NCBI GenBank assembly: GCA_021773645.1 | Contig: JAJFJU010000022.1 | Span: 1 to 37,781 of the forward strand | Source of the DNA: Gammaproteobacteria bacterium | Lineage (GTDB): Bacteria > Pseudomonadota > Gammaproteobacteria > HK1 | Length of the DNA: 37,781 bases | Reading direction: 5' to 3' | Notes under the pieces: model-generated | The model's input: only the letters and a program-made list of their open reading frames with translations | What the model was told of the DNA's origin: nothing | The model's database searches: none | Program-made: the position numbers and the translations under genes | Part shown: positions 25,231-34,283 of the stretch, piece by piece | Layout of the letters: each line of letters opens with the position of its first letter | How positions within the stretch are numbered: position 1 is the first letter of the stretch

Positions 25231-27228
25231 ATGACTTCCCGCAGAGAACTTGCCAATGCCATCCGCGCCCTCAGCATGGATGCCGTCCAGAAAGCGAATT
25301 CCGGTCACCCCGGAGCGCCCATGGGTATGGCGGATATGGCTGAGGTCCTCTGGAATGACTTCCTCTCTCACAACCCAGCTAATCCGAATTGGTATGACCG
25401 CGACCGCTTCGTGCTATCCAATGGTCACGGCTCCATGCTTATCTATTCGCTGCTGCACCTGAGTGGCTACGATCTCAGCATTGAGGAACTCAAGCAGTTC
25501 CGCCAGATGGGTTCCAAGACCCCGGGTCATCCCGAATACGGTTATGCGCCTGGCGTGGAAACCACCACTGGCCCACTGGGTCAGGGCATCACCAATGCCG
25601 TCGGCATGGCCATTGCTGAAAAGGCACTGGCCGGACAGTTCAACCGCGATGGTCACAACATTGTTGACCACAACACCTACGTATTCCTGGGCGACGGCTG
25701 CCTGATGGAGGGCGTCTCCAGCGAGGCCTCTTCCTTGGCCGGCACCCTGGGTCTGGGCAAGCTGATTGCCCTCTATGACGCCAACAACATCACCATTGAT
25801 GGCAGTATTGACGGCTGGTTCGACGAAGACGTCGGCAAGCGCTATGAGGCCTATGGCTGGCACGTAGTCTATGGCGTAGATGGTCACGACGCAGATTCCA
25901 TCAGCGCCGCGATTGCTAAAGCCAAGGCGGTCACCGACAAGCCAAGCATGGTCATCTGCAAAACCACCATCGGCTTCGGCTCCCCCAACAAGGGCGGCAA
26001 GTCCGCCTGTCACGGCTCCCCGCTGGGCGCCGATGAAATTGAATTAGTGCGCAAGGAACTGGGTTGGTCGCATGCTCCGTTCGTGGTGCCGGACGATGTC
26101 TATGCCGGCTGGGACGGCAAGGCCAAGGGTGCTGCCGCCGAGAAGGAATGGGACGGACGTTATGCCGCTTATAAGGCAGCCCATCCAGAACTAGCCGCAG
26201 AATTTGAGCGCCGCATGGAAGGCGATCTGCCGGCCGATTGGGCGAAGACCTCCGGCGACTACATCAATGCCACCAACGAGGCGGCCGAGAGTCTGGCCAC
26301 TCGTCAGGCCTCGCAGAAATCTATCGCTGCTTTCGGGGAGATGCTGCCGGAACTGATGGGCGGCTGTGCCGATCTGGCCTGCTCCAACCTGGCCATGTAC
26401 GACGGCTCCAAGCCCCTGTCCCGCGAAGTCAGCGATGGCAATTACATCCACTTCGGCGTGCGTGAATTTGCCATGTCTGCGGCCATGAACGGCATTGCCC
26501 TGCACGGTGGCTTCACCCCTTACGGTGCTACCTTCCTGATGTTCTCGGAATATGCCCGTAATGCCCTGCGCATGGCGGCACTGATGAAGATTCGCTGCCT
26601 GTTTGTGTATACCCATGACTCCATCGGTCTGGGCGAGGACGGCCCTACCCATCAGGCGGTAGAGCAGACGGCTACCCTACGCATGATTCCCAATATGTCG
26701 GTATGGCGTCCCTGTGACACCGTAGAGTCGGCAGTTGCGTGGACTGCTGCCCTGGAACGTAAGGACGGCCCCAGCTGCATGATGTTCTCCCGTCAGGGTC
26801 TGCCGCATCAGGATCGCAGCGCCGAGCAGATTGCTGCAATTCGCAAGGGTGGTTATGTGCTGACCGATTGTAACGGCACGCCGGATGCCATCATCATCGC
26901 CACCGGATCTGAAATCGGTATTGCCCAGGATGCGGCCAAGGCGCTAACCGCCAAGGGCCGTAAGGTCCGCGTGGTTTCCATGCCGAATGCCAACATCTTC
27001 GACCAGCAGGACGCCGCTTATCGCGAGTCCGTATTGCCCGCCGCAGTACGCGCTCGGGTCGCAGTGGAAGCGGGTGTGACCATTGGCTGGCGCAAGTATG
27101 TCGGCCTGGACGGCGACGTGGTGGGTATCGATACCTTTGGTGAGTCTGCACCACCGGAAGAGCTCTTCAAGCACTTCGGCTTCACTGCAGAAAACGTCAT
27201 CAGCAAGGTTGAAGCAGTCCTTAGCTAG
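25231..27228 (+). CDS. tkt: Transketolase
   Basis: A 665-aa thiamine-diphosphate enzyme that moves two-carbon units between sugar phosphates in the pentose phosphate pathway and, in autotrophs, the Calvin cycle. It starts [30 protein letters not shown]; the cofactor motif begins at GDGCLMEG and ends near DANNITIDG; catalytic-site segments such as [19 protein letters not shown] and the C-terminal [13 protein letters not shown] are all present. Length matches the family. The start at ATG 25231 has CAGGAG seven bases upstream; the frame is open from 25198. A hairpin lies between it and gap. GC-rich codon use fits high expression. Confidence 0.97.
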   Translation: MTSRRELANAIRALSMDAVQKANSGHPGAPMGMADMAEVLWNDFLSHNPANPNWYDRDRFVLSNGHGSMLIYSLLHLSGYDLSIEELKQFRQMGSKTPGHPEYGYAPGVETTTGPLGQGITNAVGMAIAEKALAGQFNRDGHNIVDHNTYVFLGDGCLMEGVSSEASSLAGTLGLGKLIALYDANNITIDGSIDGWFDEDVGKRYEAYGWHVVYGVDGHDADSISAAIAKAKAVTDKPSMVICKTTIGFGSPNKGGKSACHGSPLGADEIELVRKELGWSHAPFVVPDDVYAGWDGKAKGAAAEKEWDGRYAAYKAAHPELAAEFERRMEGDLPADWAKTSGDYINATNEAAESLATRQASQKSIAAFGEMLPELMGGCADLACSNLAMYDGSKPLSREVSDGNYIHFGVREFAMSAAMNGIALHGGFTPYGATFLMFSEYARNALRMAALMKIRCLFVYTHDSIGLGEDGPTHQAVEQTATLRMIPNMSVWRPCDTVESAVAWTAALERKDGPSCMMFSRQGLPHQDRSAEQIAAIRKGGYVLTDCNGTPDAIIIATGSEIGIAQDAAKALTAKGRKVRVVSMPNANIFDQQDAAYRESVLPAAVRARVAVEAGVTIGWRKYVGLDGDVVGIDTFGESAPPEELFKHFGFTAENVISKVEAVLS

Positions 27229-27258
27229 ACCTGCAGACTATCGTAGTAAAGGTGAAAT

Positions 27259-27284
27259 AACGGGGCGTGGAAACACGCCCCGTT
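27259..27284 (+). terminator. Strong hairpin between tkt and gap, no T-run
   Basis: AACGGGGCGTG (27259-27269), loop GAAA, CACGCCCCGTT (27274-27284): a perfect 11-bp stem capped by a GNRA tetraloop. It follows the tkt stop by about 30 nt and precedes gap by 43 nt. Without a following T-run it may act as a partial terminator or protect the tkt 3' end rather than end all transcription. Confidence 0.55.
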
Positions 27285-27327
27285 GCGTGACCGGGCAATC
27301 AGGCCCATGTGTAAGGCTTAAAAATAT

Positions 27328-28344
27328 ATGACCATCAAAGTAGCAATTAACGGATACGGGCGCATTGGACGCAAGATTTTACGCGCCCTCTACGAGTCAG
27401 AGCGTCGCGATGAAATCAAGATCGTCGCGATCAACGACCTCGGTAGCCCCGAGACCAATGCTCATCTGACTCAGTACGACACCATCCATGGGCGCTTCCC
27501 GGGGGATGTCCATGCGGAAGAAGACTCCATCGTGGTCAATGGCGACCGCATCCGCGTATTTTCTGAGCGTGACCCGGAAAATCTGCCCTGGGGAGAACTC
27601 GGGGTAGACGTAGTACATGAGAGCACCGGCTTTTTCACCAATAAAGAAAGGGCCAGCGCCCATCTGCGGGCTGGAGCCAAGAAGGTCATTATTTCCGCGC
27701 CTGGCGATGCGGCCATGGATGCCACCATCGTCTACGGGGTTAATCATGAAACCCTGCGGGCCGAGGATACGGTGATTTCCAACGCCTCCTGCACCACTAA
27801 CTGCTTGGCACCCATCGCCAAGGTGTTGCACGACAATATAGGCATTGGACATGGTCTGATGACCACAGTGCACTCAGTTACCAATGACCAGGTTTTAACC
27901 GACGTCTATCACGAAGATCCCCGCCGGGCACGCTCTGCGGTGCATTCCATGATTCCTACAACTACTGGCGCAGCCGCTGCCGTTGGTCTGGTACTACCGG
28001 AGCTCAATGGCAAGCTCGACGGCTTTGCCATCCGGGTACCGGTAATCAACGTTTCTGTGGTGGATCTCACCCTCACCATGGAACGCGATACCAGCAAGGA
28101 AGAGATCGACGCGCTGATGAAAGAAGCCTCGGAGTGTGCGCCGCTTAAAGGGATCCTCGCCTATACCGAGATGCCCTTGGTCTCCATCGATTACAATCAC
28201 ACGCCACTTTCGGCCACCTATGACGCCTCCTTTACCAAGGTGCTCAATAAGCGTCTGGTAAAGCTCATCGCCTGGTACGACAACGAATGGGGCTTTTCCA
28301 ATCGTATGCTCGACACCACTGTTGCACTGATGAATGCCAAATAA
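27328..28344 (+). CDS. gap: Glyceraldehyde-3-phosphate dehydrogenase, type I
   Basis: A 338-aa cytoplasmic enzyme joining triose phosphate oxidation to 1,3-bisphosphoglycerate formation in glycolysis, gluconeogenesis or the Calvin cycle. It has the Rossmann start [23 protein letters not shown] with the Asp typical of NAD-using forms, [12 protein letters not shown] with catalytic Cys155, and [16 protein letters not shown]. Several segments ([22 protein letters not shown]) also resemble erythrose-4-phosphate dehydrogenase (Epd), but the [14 protein letters not shown] and [22 protein letters not shown] stretches fit the proteobacterial GAPDH group. The ribosome site is weak (AAGG about 11 bases upstream). 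It lies between tkt and pgk. Confidence 0.94.
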   Translation: MTIKVAINGYGRIGRKILRALYESERRDEIKIVAINDLGSPETNAHLTQYDTIHGRFPGDVHAEEDSIVVNGDRIRVFSERDPENLPWGELGVDVVHESTGFFTNKERASAHLRAGAKKVIISAPGDAAMDATIVYGVNHETLRAEDTVISNASCTTNCLAPIAKVLHDNIGIGHGLMTTVHSVTNDQVLTDVYHEDPRRARSAVHSMIPTTTGAAAAVGLVLPELNGKLDGFAIRVPVINVSVVDLTLTMERDTSKEEIDALMKEASECAPLKGILAYTEMPLVSIDYNHTPLSATYDASFTKVLNKRLVKLIAWYDNEWGFSNRMLDTTVALMNAK

Positions 28345-28380
28345 GGCTTGCACTGGACGGGCCTGAACGCCTGACCATAT

Positions 28381-28417
28381 AAAGGGCGCCTTCCGTGAGG
28401 AATGCGCCCTTTTTTTA
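28381..28417 (+). terminator. Rho-independent terminator after gap
   Basis: AAAGGGCGC (28381-28389) pairs with GCGCCCTTT (28404-28412). One internal mismatch follows, then TTCC/GGAA closing a GTGA loop, and a run of seven T (28410-28416). This is a strong intrinsic terminator, so pgk needs readthrough or a promoter in the 25 bp before its start. Confidence 0.9.
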
Positions 28418-28444
28418 TAATTTTAGTTTCCTGCGGAGAGAATG

Positions 28445-29629
28445 ATGCTGCCCCTGAACATGACCGAAATCGAGCTGTCTGGAAAGCGCGTATTAATCCG
28501 TGAAGATCTAAATGTTCCCTTGGCGAATGGCGTCATTACCAGTGACACCCGTATCCGCGCCGCTATCCCCACCCTTCGTCTGGCACTGGATGCCGGAGCA
28601 AAGATCTTGATCATGGCGCATCTAGGGCGGCCTAAAGAGGGTCTGGAGGAAGACTGTTTTTCTCTCGCCCCCGTGGCAAAGCGTTTATCCGAACTTCTAG
28701 CACGACCCGTGCCCTTGCTAAAGAACTGGATTGACGGCGATGTTACAGATGGTGGTGACATCGCTCTGTGTGAAAACGTTCGTTTTCTCAAAGGCGAAAA
28801 GGCCAATGACGAGGCGCTGGCCCAACGCATGGCGGCACTCTGTGACGTCTACATCATGGATGCCTTCGGCTGCAGTCACCGCGCCCATGCCTCCACCCAC
28901 GGAGTCGCACGCCTTGCTCCCCAGGCCTGTGCTGGCTTATTGCTAAGCACTGAACTGGAGGCTTTGCACCGTGCCCTGGATGAACCCGCACGGCCGTTGA
29001 TCGCCGTGGTAGGCGGCGCCAAAGTATCCAGCAAGCTGGAAGGGCTGAGCGCACTTTCCGCAGTGGTGGATGGGCTGGTGGTAGGTGGCGGTATCGCCAA
29101 TACCTTCCTAGCGGCCAAGGGCTATGCGGTGGGTAACTCACTCATGGAGGCAGACTTGCTCGGGGCCGCCGGCACGCTGATGACAAAACTGGAGCAGGAA
29201 GGACGTCGCTTCCCCTTGCCAGAAGATGTGGTGGTGGCAAAAGAATTTAGTGCCGAGGCCGACGCACAGATCAAGCCTGTTGGTGAGGTCGCTGAAAATG
29301 AAATGATCCTGGATATCGGACCGGAAAGCGCCGAGCAGCTGGCCGACCTACTTGCGAAGGCAGGCACTATTGTCTGGAATGGGCCGGTGGGCGCCTTTGA
29401 ATTGGAGCCCTTCGCCAGTGGTTCCAAGACCATCGCCCAAGCCATAGCAGCGAGCCCTGCCTTTTCGGTAGCGGGGGGCGGTGACACCTTGGCCGCAATT
29501 GAGAAGTTCGGCGTCACCGACGATATTTCTTACATCTCCACCGGCGGCGGCGCCTTTCTTGAATTCCTGGAAGGCAAAGAACTACCGGCAGTAACAATGC
29601 TTGAGAAACGGGCTCAAGAATCGATGTAA
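28445..29629 (+). CDS. pgk: Phosphoglycerate kinase
   Basis: A 394-aa cytoplasmic kinase moving phosphate between 1,3-bisphosphoglycerate and ADP. Hallmarks are [26 protein letters not shown], the basic patch around [25 protein letters not shown], and a C-terminal nucleotide site [11 protein letters not shown] and [15 protein letters not shown]...[16 protein letters not shown] 28445 is preferred over ATG 28442 because GGAG then lies six bases away. It follows the gap terminator closely, and converges with purC (stop codons one base apart). Pyruvate kinase, often the next gene in such clusters, is absent. Confidence 0.97.
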   Translation: MLPLNMTEIELSGKRVLIREDLNVPLANGVITSDTRIRAAIPTLRLALDAGAKILIMAHLGRPKEGLEEDCFSLAPVAKRLSELLARPVPLLKNWIDGDVTDGGDIALCENVRFLKGEKANDEALAQRMAALCDVYIMDAFGCSHRAHASTHGVARLAPQACAGLLLSTELEALHRALDEPARPLIAVVGGAKVSSKLEGLSALSAVVDGLVVGGGIANTFLAAKGYAVGNSLMEADLLGAAGTLMTKLEQEGRRFPLPEDVVVAKEFSAEADAQIKPVGEVAENEMILDIGPESAEQLADLLAKAGTIVWNGPVGAFELEPFASGSKTIAQAIAASPAFSVAGGGDTLAAIEKFGVTDDISYISTGGGAFLEFLEGKELPAVTMLEKRAQESM

Positions 29630-29630
29630 A

Positions 29631-30524
29631 TCAACCGGTGAGAATCCTGCGCGCCTCTTGGTAGCGCGCCGCGGTCTGGGCAATAACCTCTGCTGGCAAC
29701 TGGGGACCCGGTGCCTGTTTGTTCCAGTCCAAGGTCTCCAGATAATCCCTGACATACTGCTTGTCGAAACTTTTTGGGGACGAGCCGAGCTGATATTCAT
29801 CCTGCGGCCAGAAGCGCGAGGAGTCTGGGGTTAACACCTCGTCTATCAATACCAGCTCATCGTTTTCATCGAGACCAAACTCAAACTTGGTATCAGCAAT
29901 GATGATGCCTCGCTCCAGGGCATAGGCGGAGGCAAATTCATAAATCTGAATACTCGCATCCCGCACCTGCTGAGCCATCTCCTTGCCCAGCAATCGTTCA
30001 GCCTCGGAAAAATCGATGTTCTCATCGTGGCTGCCGCTAGCGGCCTTGGTTGACGGCGTAAACAAGATTTCCGGAAGGCGCTCAGCCTCCTGCATGCCCG
30101 CGGGTAATACGACGCCACAGATTTTTCCGGTAGCCTGATAATCCTTCCAGCCAGAGCCCGCAAGATAGCCACGCACAATGGCCTCCACCGGCAAAGGTCG
30201 CAATTTCCGCACCACCACCCCCCGCGTGTTCAATACGCTCCGCTCCGATGCATCGGGCACCACCTCCGCCAGCGTACGAGATGAAAGATGATTGGGAAGA
30301 ATATGGCCAATTTTTGAGAACCAAAAATTCGATACCGCCGTAAGCACCTCCCCCTTGCCTGGAATGGGATCGGACATCACCACGTCGAAGGCCGAGAGAC
30401 GGTCGCTGGCAACGATAAGCAGATGCTCCTCATCCACTTGGTAGATATCCCGAACCTTGCCTCTGGCCAACAATGGCAGACTTTTCAGTTCACTCTCAAA
30501 AACGGCGGTGGATGTCTGGGTCAT
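29631..30524 (-). CDS. purC: Phosphoribosylaminoimidazole-succinocarboxamide (SAICAR) synthase
   Basis: A 297-aa cytoplasmic enzyme of purine synthesis that joins aspartate to CAIR with ATP. It shows [33 protein letters not shown], the family start, then [27 protein letters not shown] and [11 protein letters not shown], which carries metal- and substrate-binding acids. Length matches the long (yeast-like) bacterial form of about 295 aa rather than the 237-aa E. coli form. No Shine-Dalgarno sequence is visible before ATG 30524, and an upstream TATAGA would start the transcript only a few bases away. The fba terminator separates it from fba on the same strand. It sits where pyk might be expected. 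Confidence 0.96.
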   Translation of the reverse strand: MTQTSTAVFESELKSLPLLARGKVRDIYQVDEEHLLIVASDRLSAFDVVMSDPIPGKGEVLTAVSNFWFSKIGHILPNHLSSRTLAEVVPDASERSVLNTRGVVVRKLRPLPVEAIVRGYLAGSGWKDYQATGKICGVVLPAGMQEAERLPEILFTPSTKAASGSHDENIDFSEAERLLGKEMAQQVRDASIQIYEFASAYALERGIIIADTKFEFGLDENDELVLIDEVLTPDSSRFWPQDEYQLGSSPKSFDKQYVRDYLETLDWNKQAPGPQLPAEVIAQTAARYQEARRILTG

Positions 30525-30564
30525 GGGAAGATTGTTCTATAGATGGGCGCAAGGCCCTTAAATG

Positions 30565-30600
30565 AAAACGGCCCGGAGCCGTGAGGCAGCCGGGCCGTAA
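30565..30600 (-). terminator. Rho-independent terminator after fba
   Basis: ACGGCCCGG (30568-30576) pairs with CCGGGCCGT (30590-30598), with an inner GCC/GGC stem closing a 4-base loop. On the minus strand the stem is followed by TTTTCATTT. It lies 20 nt after the fba stop and separates fba from purC. Confidence 0.85.
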
Positions 30601-30617
30601 ACTAGATGAGCAAATGC

Positions 30618-31682
30618 TTACCGCACCTGCGGGTCCAACTCTCCGGACTCGTAGCGTGCCACCATCGTCTCCAGATCAATGGCCTTAATCTTGGAGGCCT
30701 GACCGGCACAACCAAAGGCCTCATAGCGATCCAGGCAGATCTGCTTCATCGCCTCGGTGGAGGCAATGAGGAATTTACGTGGGTCAAAGTTTGAGGCGTT
30801 GTCGATTAGATGCTTGCGCACCGCACCGGTGGAGGCCATACGCAGGTCGGTATCGATATTGACCTTACGTACGCCATTCTTGATGCCCTCGGCAATTTCC
30901 TCTACCGGGACGCCATAGGCCTGTCCCATCTCACCACCATGCTCGTTGATAATCTTCAGCCATTCTTGCGGCACTGAGGAGGAACCATGCATCACCAAGT
31001 GGGTATTGGGAAGACGAGCATGAATCTCCTTGACGCGCTCCATGGAGAGAATGTCGCCGGTAGGTGGGCGGGTGAATTTGTAGGCGCCATGTGAGGTGCC
31101 GATAGCAATGGCAAGGGCATCAACCCCGGTCTGCTTGACGAAATCTGCCGCTTCATCAGGAGAGGTCAGCAACTGCTCCATGGAGAGTTTGCCCTCAGCA
31201 CCGGAACCATCTTCTTCGCCGGCCTCACCGGTTTCCAGGGAACCGAGACAACCCAGCTCACCCTCTACGGAAACGCCACAAGCATGCGACATGGCAACCG
31301 TGGTCTTGGTGACATCAACGTTGTACTCATAGCTGGCGGGGGTTTTCATATCCGCCTCCAGGGAGCCGTCCATCATCACCGAGGAGAAACCAAGCTGGAT
31401 GGAACGCTGACATACTGCCGGCGAGCCACCGTGGTCCTGATGAATCACGATGGGGAGATCGGGGTATTCCTGCAGGGCCCCATCAAACAGATGGCGCAGG
31501 AAATGGGTGCCGGCATAACTACGGGCACCCGCGGAGGCCTGCAAAATAACCGGTGCATCGGCCTGAGCGGCTGCCTGCATGATCGCCTGAACCTGTTCCA
31601 GGTTGTTGACGTTGAAGGCTGGAACGCCGTAGCTGTTTTCCGCGGCATGGTCCAGAAGCTGCCTCAGTGAAATTAACGCCAT
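30618..31682 (-). CDS. fba: Class II fructose-bisphosphate aldolase
   Basis: A 354-aa zinc-dependent aldolase that interconverts fructose 1,6-bisphosphate with two triose phosphates. It starts [37 protein letters not shown] holds the first zinc-site histidines, and [10 protein letters not shown] and GTSHGAYKF are further active-site segments; [11 protein letters not shown] and [13 protein letters not shown] bind phosphate. Length and sequence fit the subtype (CbbA/FbaA-like) common in Calvin-cycle bacteria and many other proteobacteria. The start has AGGAG eight bases upstream. It has its own promoter candidate with a palindrome and its own terminator, so it is a single-gene unit. Confidence 0.96.
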   Translation of the reverse strand: MALISLRQLLDHAAENSYGVPAFNVNNLEQVQAIMQAAAQADAPVILQASAGARSYAGTHFLRHLFDGALQEYPDLPIVIHQDHGGSPAVCQRSIQLGFSSVMMDGSLEADMKTPASYEYNVDVTKTTVAMSHACGVSVEGELGCLGSLETGEAGEEDGSGAEGKLSMEQLLTSPDEAADFVKQTGVDALAIAIGTSHGAYKFTRPPTGDILSMERVKEIHARLPNTHLVMHGSSSVPQEWLKIINEHGGEMGQAYGVPVEEIAEGIKNGVRKVNIDTDLRMASTGAVRKHLIDNASNFDPRKFLIASTEAMKQICLDRYEAFGCAGQASKIKAIDLETMVARYESGELDPQVR

Positions 31683-31755
31683 CTTTGTATCTCCTAAATT
31701 TACCCAAAATACCCGCTGGAACAGCCACCCTCAGGGCACGCTTCGCGAGCTGAAA

Positions 31756-31792
31756 ATTATACTCACGCGACCAATTGGTCCGCGCAAGTCAA
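31756..31792 (-). promoter_or_regulatory. fba promoter with embedded palindrome
   Basis: On the minus strand a perfect -10, TATAAT (31761-31756), is preceded by TTGCGC at a 20-bp spacing, or TTGACT at 25 bp. Between them lies the perfect 12-bp palindrome GACCAATTGGTC (31769-31780), flanked by further near-symmetric CGC/GCG. Either spacing is too long for an ordinary promoter, so an activator or a MerR-like twist mechanism is possible. The leader to the fba start would be about 65 nt. Confidence 0.5.
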
Positions 31793-31833
31793 AAGGCGAA
31801 TTATCGCTTAGAAACGGCCCGTTTTGCAAGAGC

Positions 31834-33066
31834 CTAAAACGAAGAAAGAGCCGGCCAAAGCTTGTTATTGCGCTGGGCCAAAATTGGGAAATCGCCCTGT
31901 AAACCCGCCGCAAAACGCATGATCTCTCGCTTTATCAAGGGCATCCGATCAGTCGCATTTAAACCCACCCCCCGGGCCACACACCGACCTTTACCCTCAT
32001 TGGCAAACAGCCAGTGAAAGCCATCCATACCGCGCTGCACCAGGTGATTATGGCCTTTGCGCCAGCGCTCATAACGCCGCAGCACCGCATGACTCCCTGG
32101 GTCACGTCCAGCAATCAGTGCATCGCGTAACACCTCCGCCAGCGCAATCGCATCGAGAAATCCAAGATTAGCCCCCTGCCCCGCCAACGGATGCACCGTG
32201 TGCGCGGCATCTCCAATAAGTGCAATCCTAGGCTCGGTGTAACGCTGCGCATGCTGCCGACGTAGCGGGAAAACGCCTCGGGGGCCCACCAAAGAAAAAC
32301 CACCAAAACGCTGCTCGAGCGCCTCATCCAAGCGCTGGCAAAACCGTACCTCGTCTAATTCTTTTAACTCCACCGCCAACTCCGGGCTAGTAGACCAAAC
32401 GATGGCGGAGAAATTATCCGGCAGCGGCAATATCGCTAACGGGCCAGTGGGATGGAATTTTTGCCAGGCAGTCTCGGCATGCGGCTGCTCACTTTGCACC
32501 ACGGCAACCACGGCATGCTGCTGATAATCCTTGCCGTGAACGGGAATACCCATGGCCTCCCGCACTCGTGAGCGAGCACCATCCGCGGCCACCACCAAAC
32601 GTGCCCGCAAACGGGTGGAATCAAGACGCAATTCCGCATGAGATCGCCCCACCGTAATCTCTTCGACGGCCGCGGGGCGATACCATTGCACATTGGATAG
32701 CTCGGCAATACGCCGCTCCAAGGCCACTTGTAGCATGCAATTTTCGGCGATATACCCAAGATGGGCTTGGCCTAGCTCAGCGCCATCAAAGTAGACCAAG
32801 CCCGAGCTATCGGCATCCCACACCCGCATCTCGCGAAACACCCCCAACCGTTTTTTCGCTACATGCTCCCAGGCCCCGATATTTTTCAGCATGGCCTCGC
32901 TGGCAAGGGTCAGGGCGCTGACCCGCAGATCGAAACCGTGGGTCGGAGGCTCCTTGGTTTGTGGACTGGCCTCCACCAACCCCACCTGCAGGGGCGAGTC
33001 TCCCAGGGCGCAGGCAAGGCTCAACCCCACCATGCCACCACCGACGATCACCACATCCAGGGTCAT
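31834..33066 (-). CDS. ubiI: UbiI/VisC-type ubiquinone C5 hydroxylase (FAD monooxygenase)
   Basis: A 410-aa FAD-dependent monooxygenase of ubiquinone synthesis. It shows the dinucleotide fold VVIVGGGMVGLSLA at the N-terminus, the ADGARSRVRE motif, and the UbiH-family fingerprint IGDAAHTVHPLAGQGANLGFLDA. Acting on a membrane-bound quinone precursor, the E. coli orthologue adds the C5 hydroxyl. It follows ubiH with a four-base ATGA overlap, the same order as E. coli ubiH-visC, which decides the symbol; UbiF or UbiM-like activity cannot be excluded from sequence alone. Last gene of the ygfB-pepP-ubiH-ubiI operon. Confidence 0.88.
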   Translation of the reverse strand: MTLDVVIVGGGMVGLSLACALGDSPLQVGLVEASPQTKEPPTHGFDLRVSALTLASEAMLKNIGAWEHVAKKRLGVFREMRVWDADSSGLVYFDGAELGQAHLGYIAENCMLQVALERRIAELSNVQWYRPAAVEEITVGRSHAELRLDSTRLRARLVVAADGARSRVREAMGIPVHGKDYQQHAVVAVVQSEQPHAETAWQKFHPTGPLAILPLPDNFSAIVWSTSPELAVELKELDEVRFCQRLDEALEQRFGGFSLVGPRGVFPLRRQHAQRYTEPRIALIGDAAHTVHPLAGQGANLGFLDAIALAEVLRDALIAGRDPGSHAVLRRYERWRKGHNHLVQRGMDGFHWLFANEGKGRCVARGVGLNATDRMPLIKREIMRFAAGLQGDFPILAQRNNKLWPALSSF

Positions 33067-34283
33067 AACGCCAACCCCCGGGCTAGGCGCGGCAATTTAC
33101 CCGTCAGCCCCATGGCTTGTCGGGCCAACCGAGCCTTTAGTGGCCCAGCCAAATCCATGCCTAACAGGGCAAGCCCACGCAGTGGCGATAGCAGCGGTAA
33201 ATCATTGCAAAACACCCGTATCAAACCGTCGGTAAAAAAGCTGGTCTGACGCTGGTCAGAGTGACGCCATGCGGCATATTGCTCCAATAGCTCCGTACTT
33301 CCAGGATCCTCACCATTGGCCAGGCCATCCACCAACACTTGGGCCAACGCCGCCACATCGCGAAGCCCCAGATTAAAGCCCTGTCCTGCCACCGGGTGCA
33401 GGGTGTGTGCGGCATTACCCAGGATCGCCGCCCGCTCACAAACCTGCCGCTCGGCACGTAGCAGTGCCAAGGGATAAGCCACCCGTTTTCCTACTTGGCG
33501 GAATTTTCCTAAACGAGAGCCGAACTGCTGTGCCAGACAGTGCAAAAATTCGGCTTCCGGTAATTGGGCGTAGGCTTGTGCCTGTTCCTCCCCCATGGTC
33601 CAAACCAGACCACAGTGGTTCTTAGCCATGGGCAATAATGCCAGCGGCCCACTGGGACTAAAACGCTCGTAGGCGACATTGTCATGGGGGCGGGACGGGG
33701 TGACGTTGGCGGCGAGGGCCATCTGTCCATAGGGCCGCTTGCGCACCCCGATGCCAAGCAATTCACGCACACTCGATTGGCCACCATCTGCCGCTACCAA
33801 CAATTTGGTACGGCAACTCTGCTGCCGGCCATCAAGGACATATTCCACCGTCAGAGCATTGTCTTCACGATGTATATGCGTTGCCCGCGCAGGACAAATC
33901 CGGGGAATTGAAGGTAATGCTTCCAGCCGTTTCCGCAGCACCGCACCCAGCGCCCGGGCACTCAGCACATAACCCAGTGCATCGACATCCTGTTCTTCCG
34001 CGCCAATACGTGTAACCCCGAAACGGCCCCGCTCGGAGACATGGATATGCTGAATCGGTGTTGCTTGTGCGGCTATCCCGGACCACAACTCCAAACTATC
34101 TAGGATCTGCCGGGTGCCCAGCGACAATGCGAGAGGGCGATCATCATAGCTAGGCGGGCTGGTGCCATCCCACGACGTCGCCTCTAGGATACCCACCCGC
34201 AGCCCCGTATCGCCCAAGGCACAGCCAAGGCTGGCACCTACCGGCCCTGCACCCACAATCAAGACATCAAATTCATCCGCCAT
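33063..34283 (-). CDS. ubiH: UbiH-type 2-octaprenyl-6-methoxyphenol hydroxylase
   Basis: A 406-aa FAD monooxygenase for aerobic ubiquinone synthesis (C1 hydroxylation in E. coli). It has VLIVGAGPVGASLGCALGD at the N-terminus, ADGGQSSVRELLG, and the fingerprint LGNAAHTLHPVAGQGFNLGLRD, where Asn replaces the more common Asp of GDAAH, as in E. coli UbiH. The start overlaps the pepP stop (TGATG) and the stop overlaps the ubiI start (ATGA), so three genes are translationally coupled. Paralogous to the next gene; the order pepP-ubiH-ubiI is conserved in gammaproteobacteria. Confidence 0.92.
   Translation of the reverse strand: MADEFDVLIVGAGPVGASLGCALGDTGLRVGILEATSWDGTSPPSYDDRPLALSLGTRQILDSLELWSGIAAQATPIQHIHVSERGRFGVTRIGAEEQDVDALGYVLSARALGAVLRKRLEALPSIPRICPARATHIHREDNALTVEYVLDGRQQSCRTKLLVAADGGQSSVRELLGIGVRKRPYGQMALAANVTPSRPHDNVAYERFSPSGPLALLPMAKNHCGLVWTMGEEQAQAYAQLPEAEFLHCLAQQFGSRLGKFRQVGKRVAYPLALLRAERQVCERAAILGNAAHTLHPVAGQGFNLGLRDVAALAQVLVDGLANGEDPGSTELLEQYAAWRHSDQRQTSFFTDGLIRVFCNDLPLLSPLRGLALLGMDLAGPLKARLARQAMGLTGKLPRLARGLAL

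Noticed and set aside
27328-28344. Erythrose-4-phosphate dehydrogenase (epd) instead of gap
   Set aside because: Some segments look Epd-like, but the substrate-binding and S-loop regions and the C-terminal half follow the proteobacterial GAPDH pattern; a tree would settle it.
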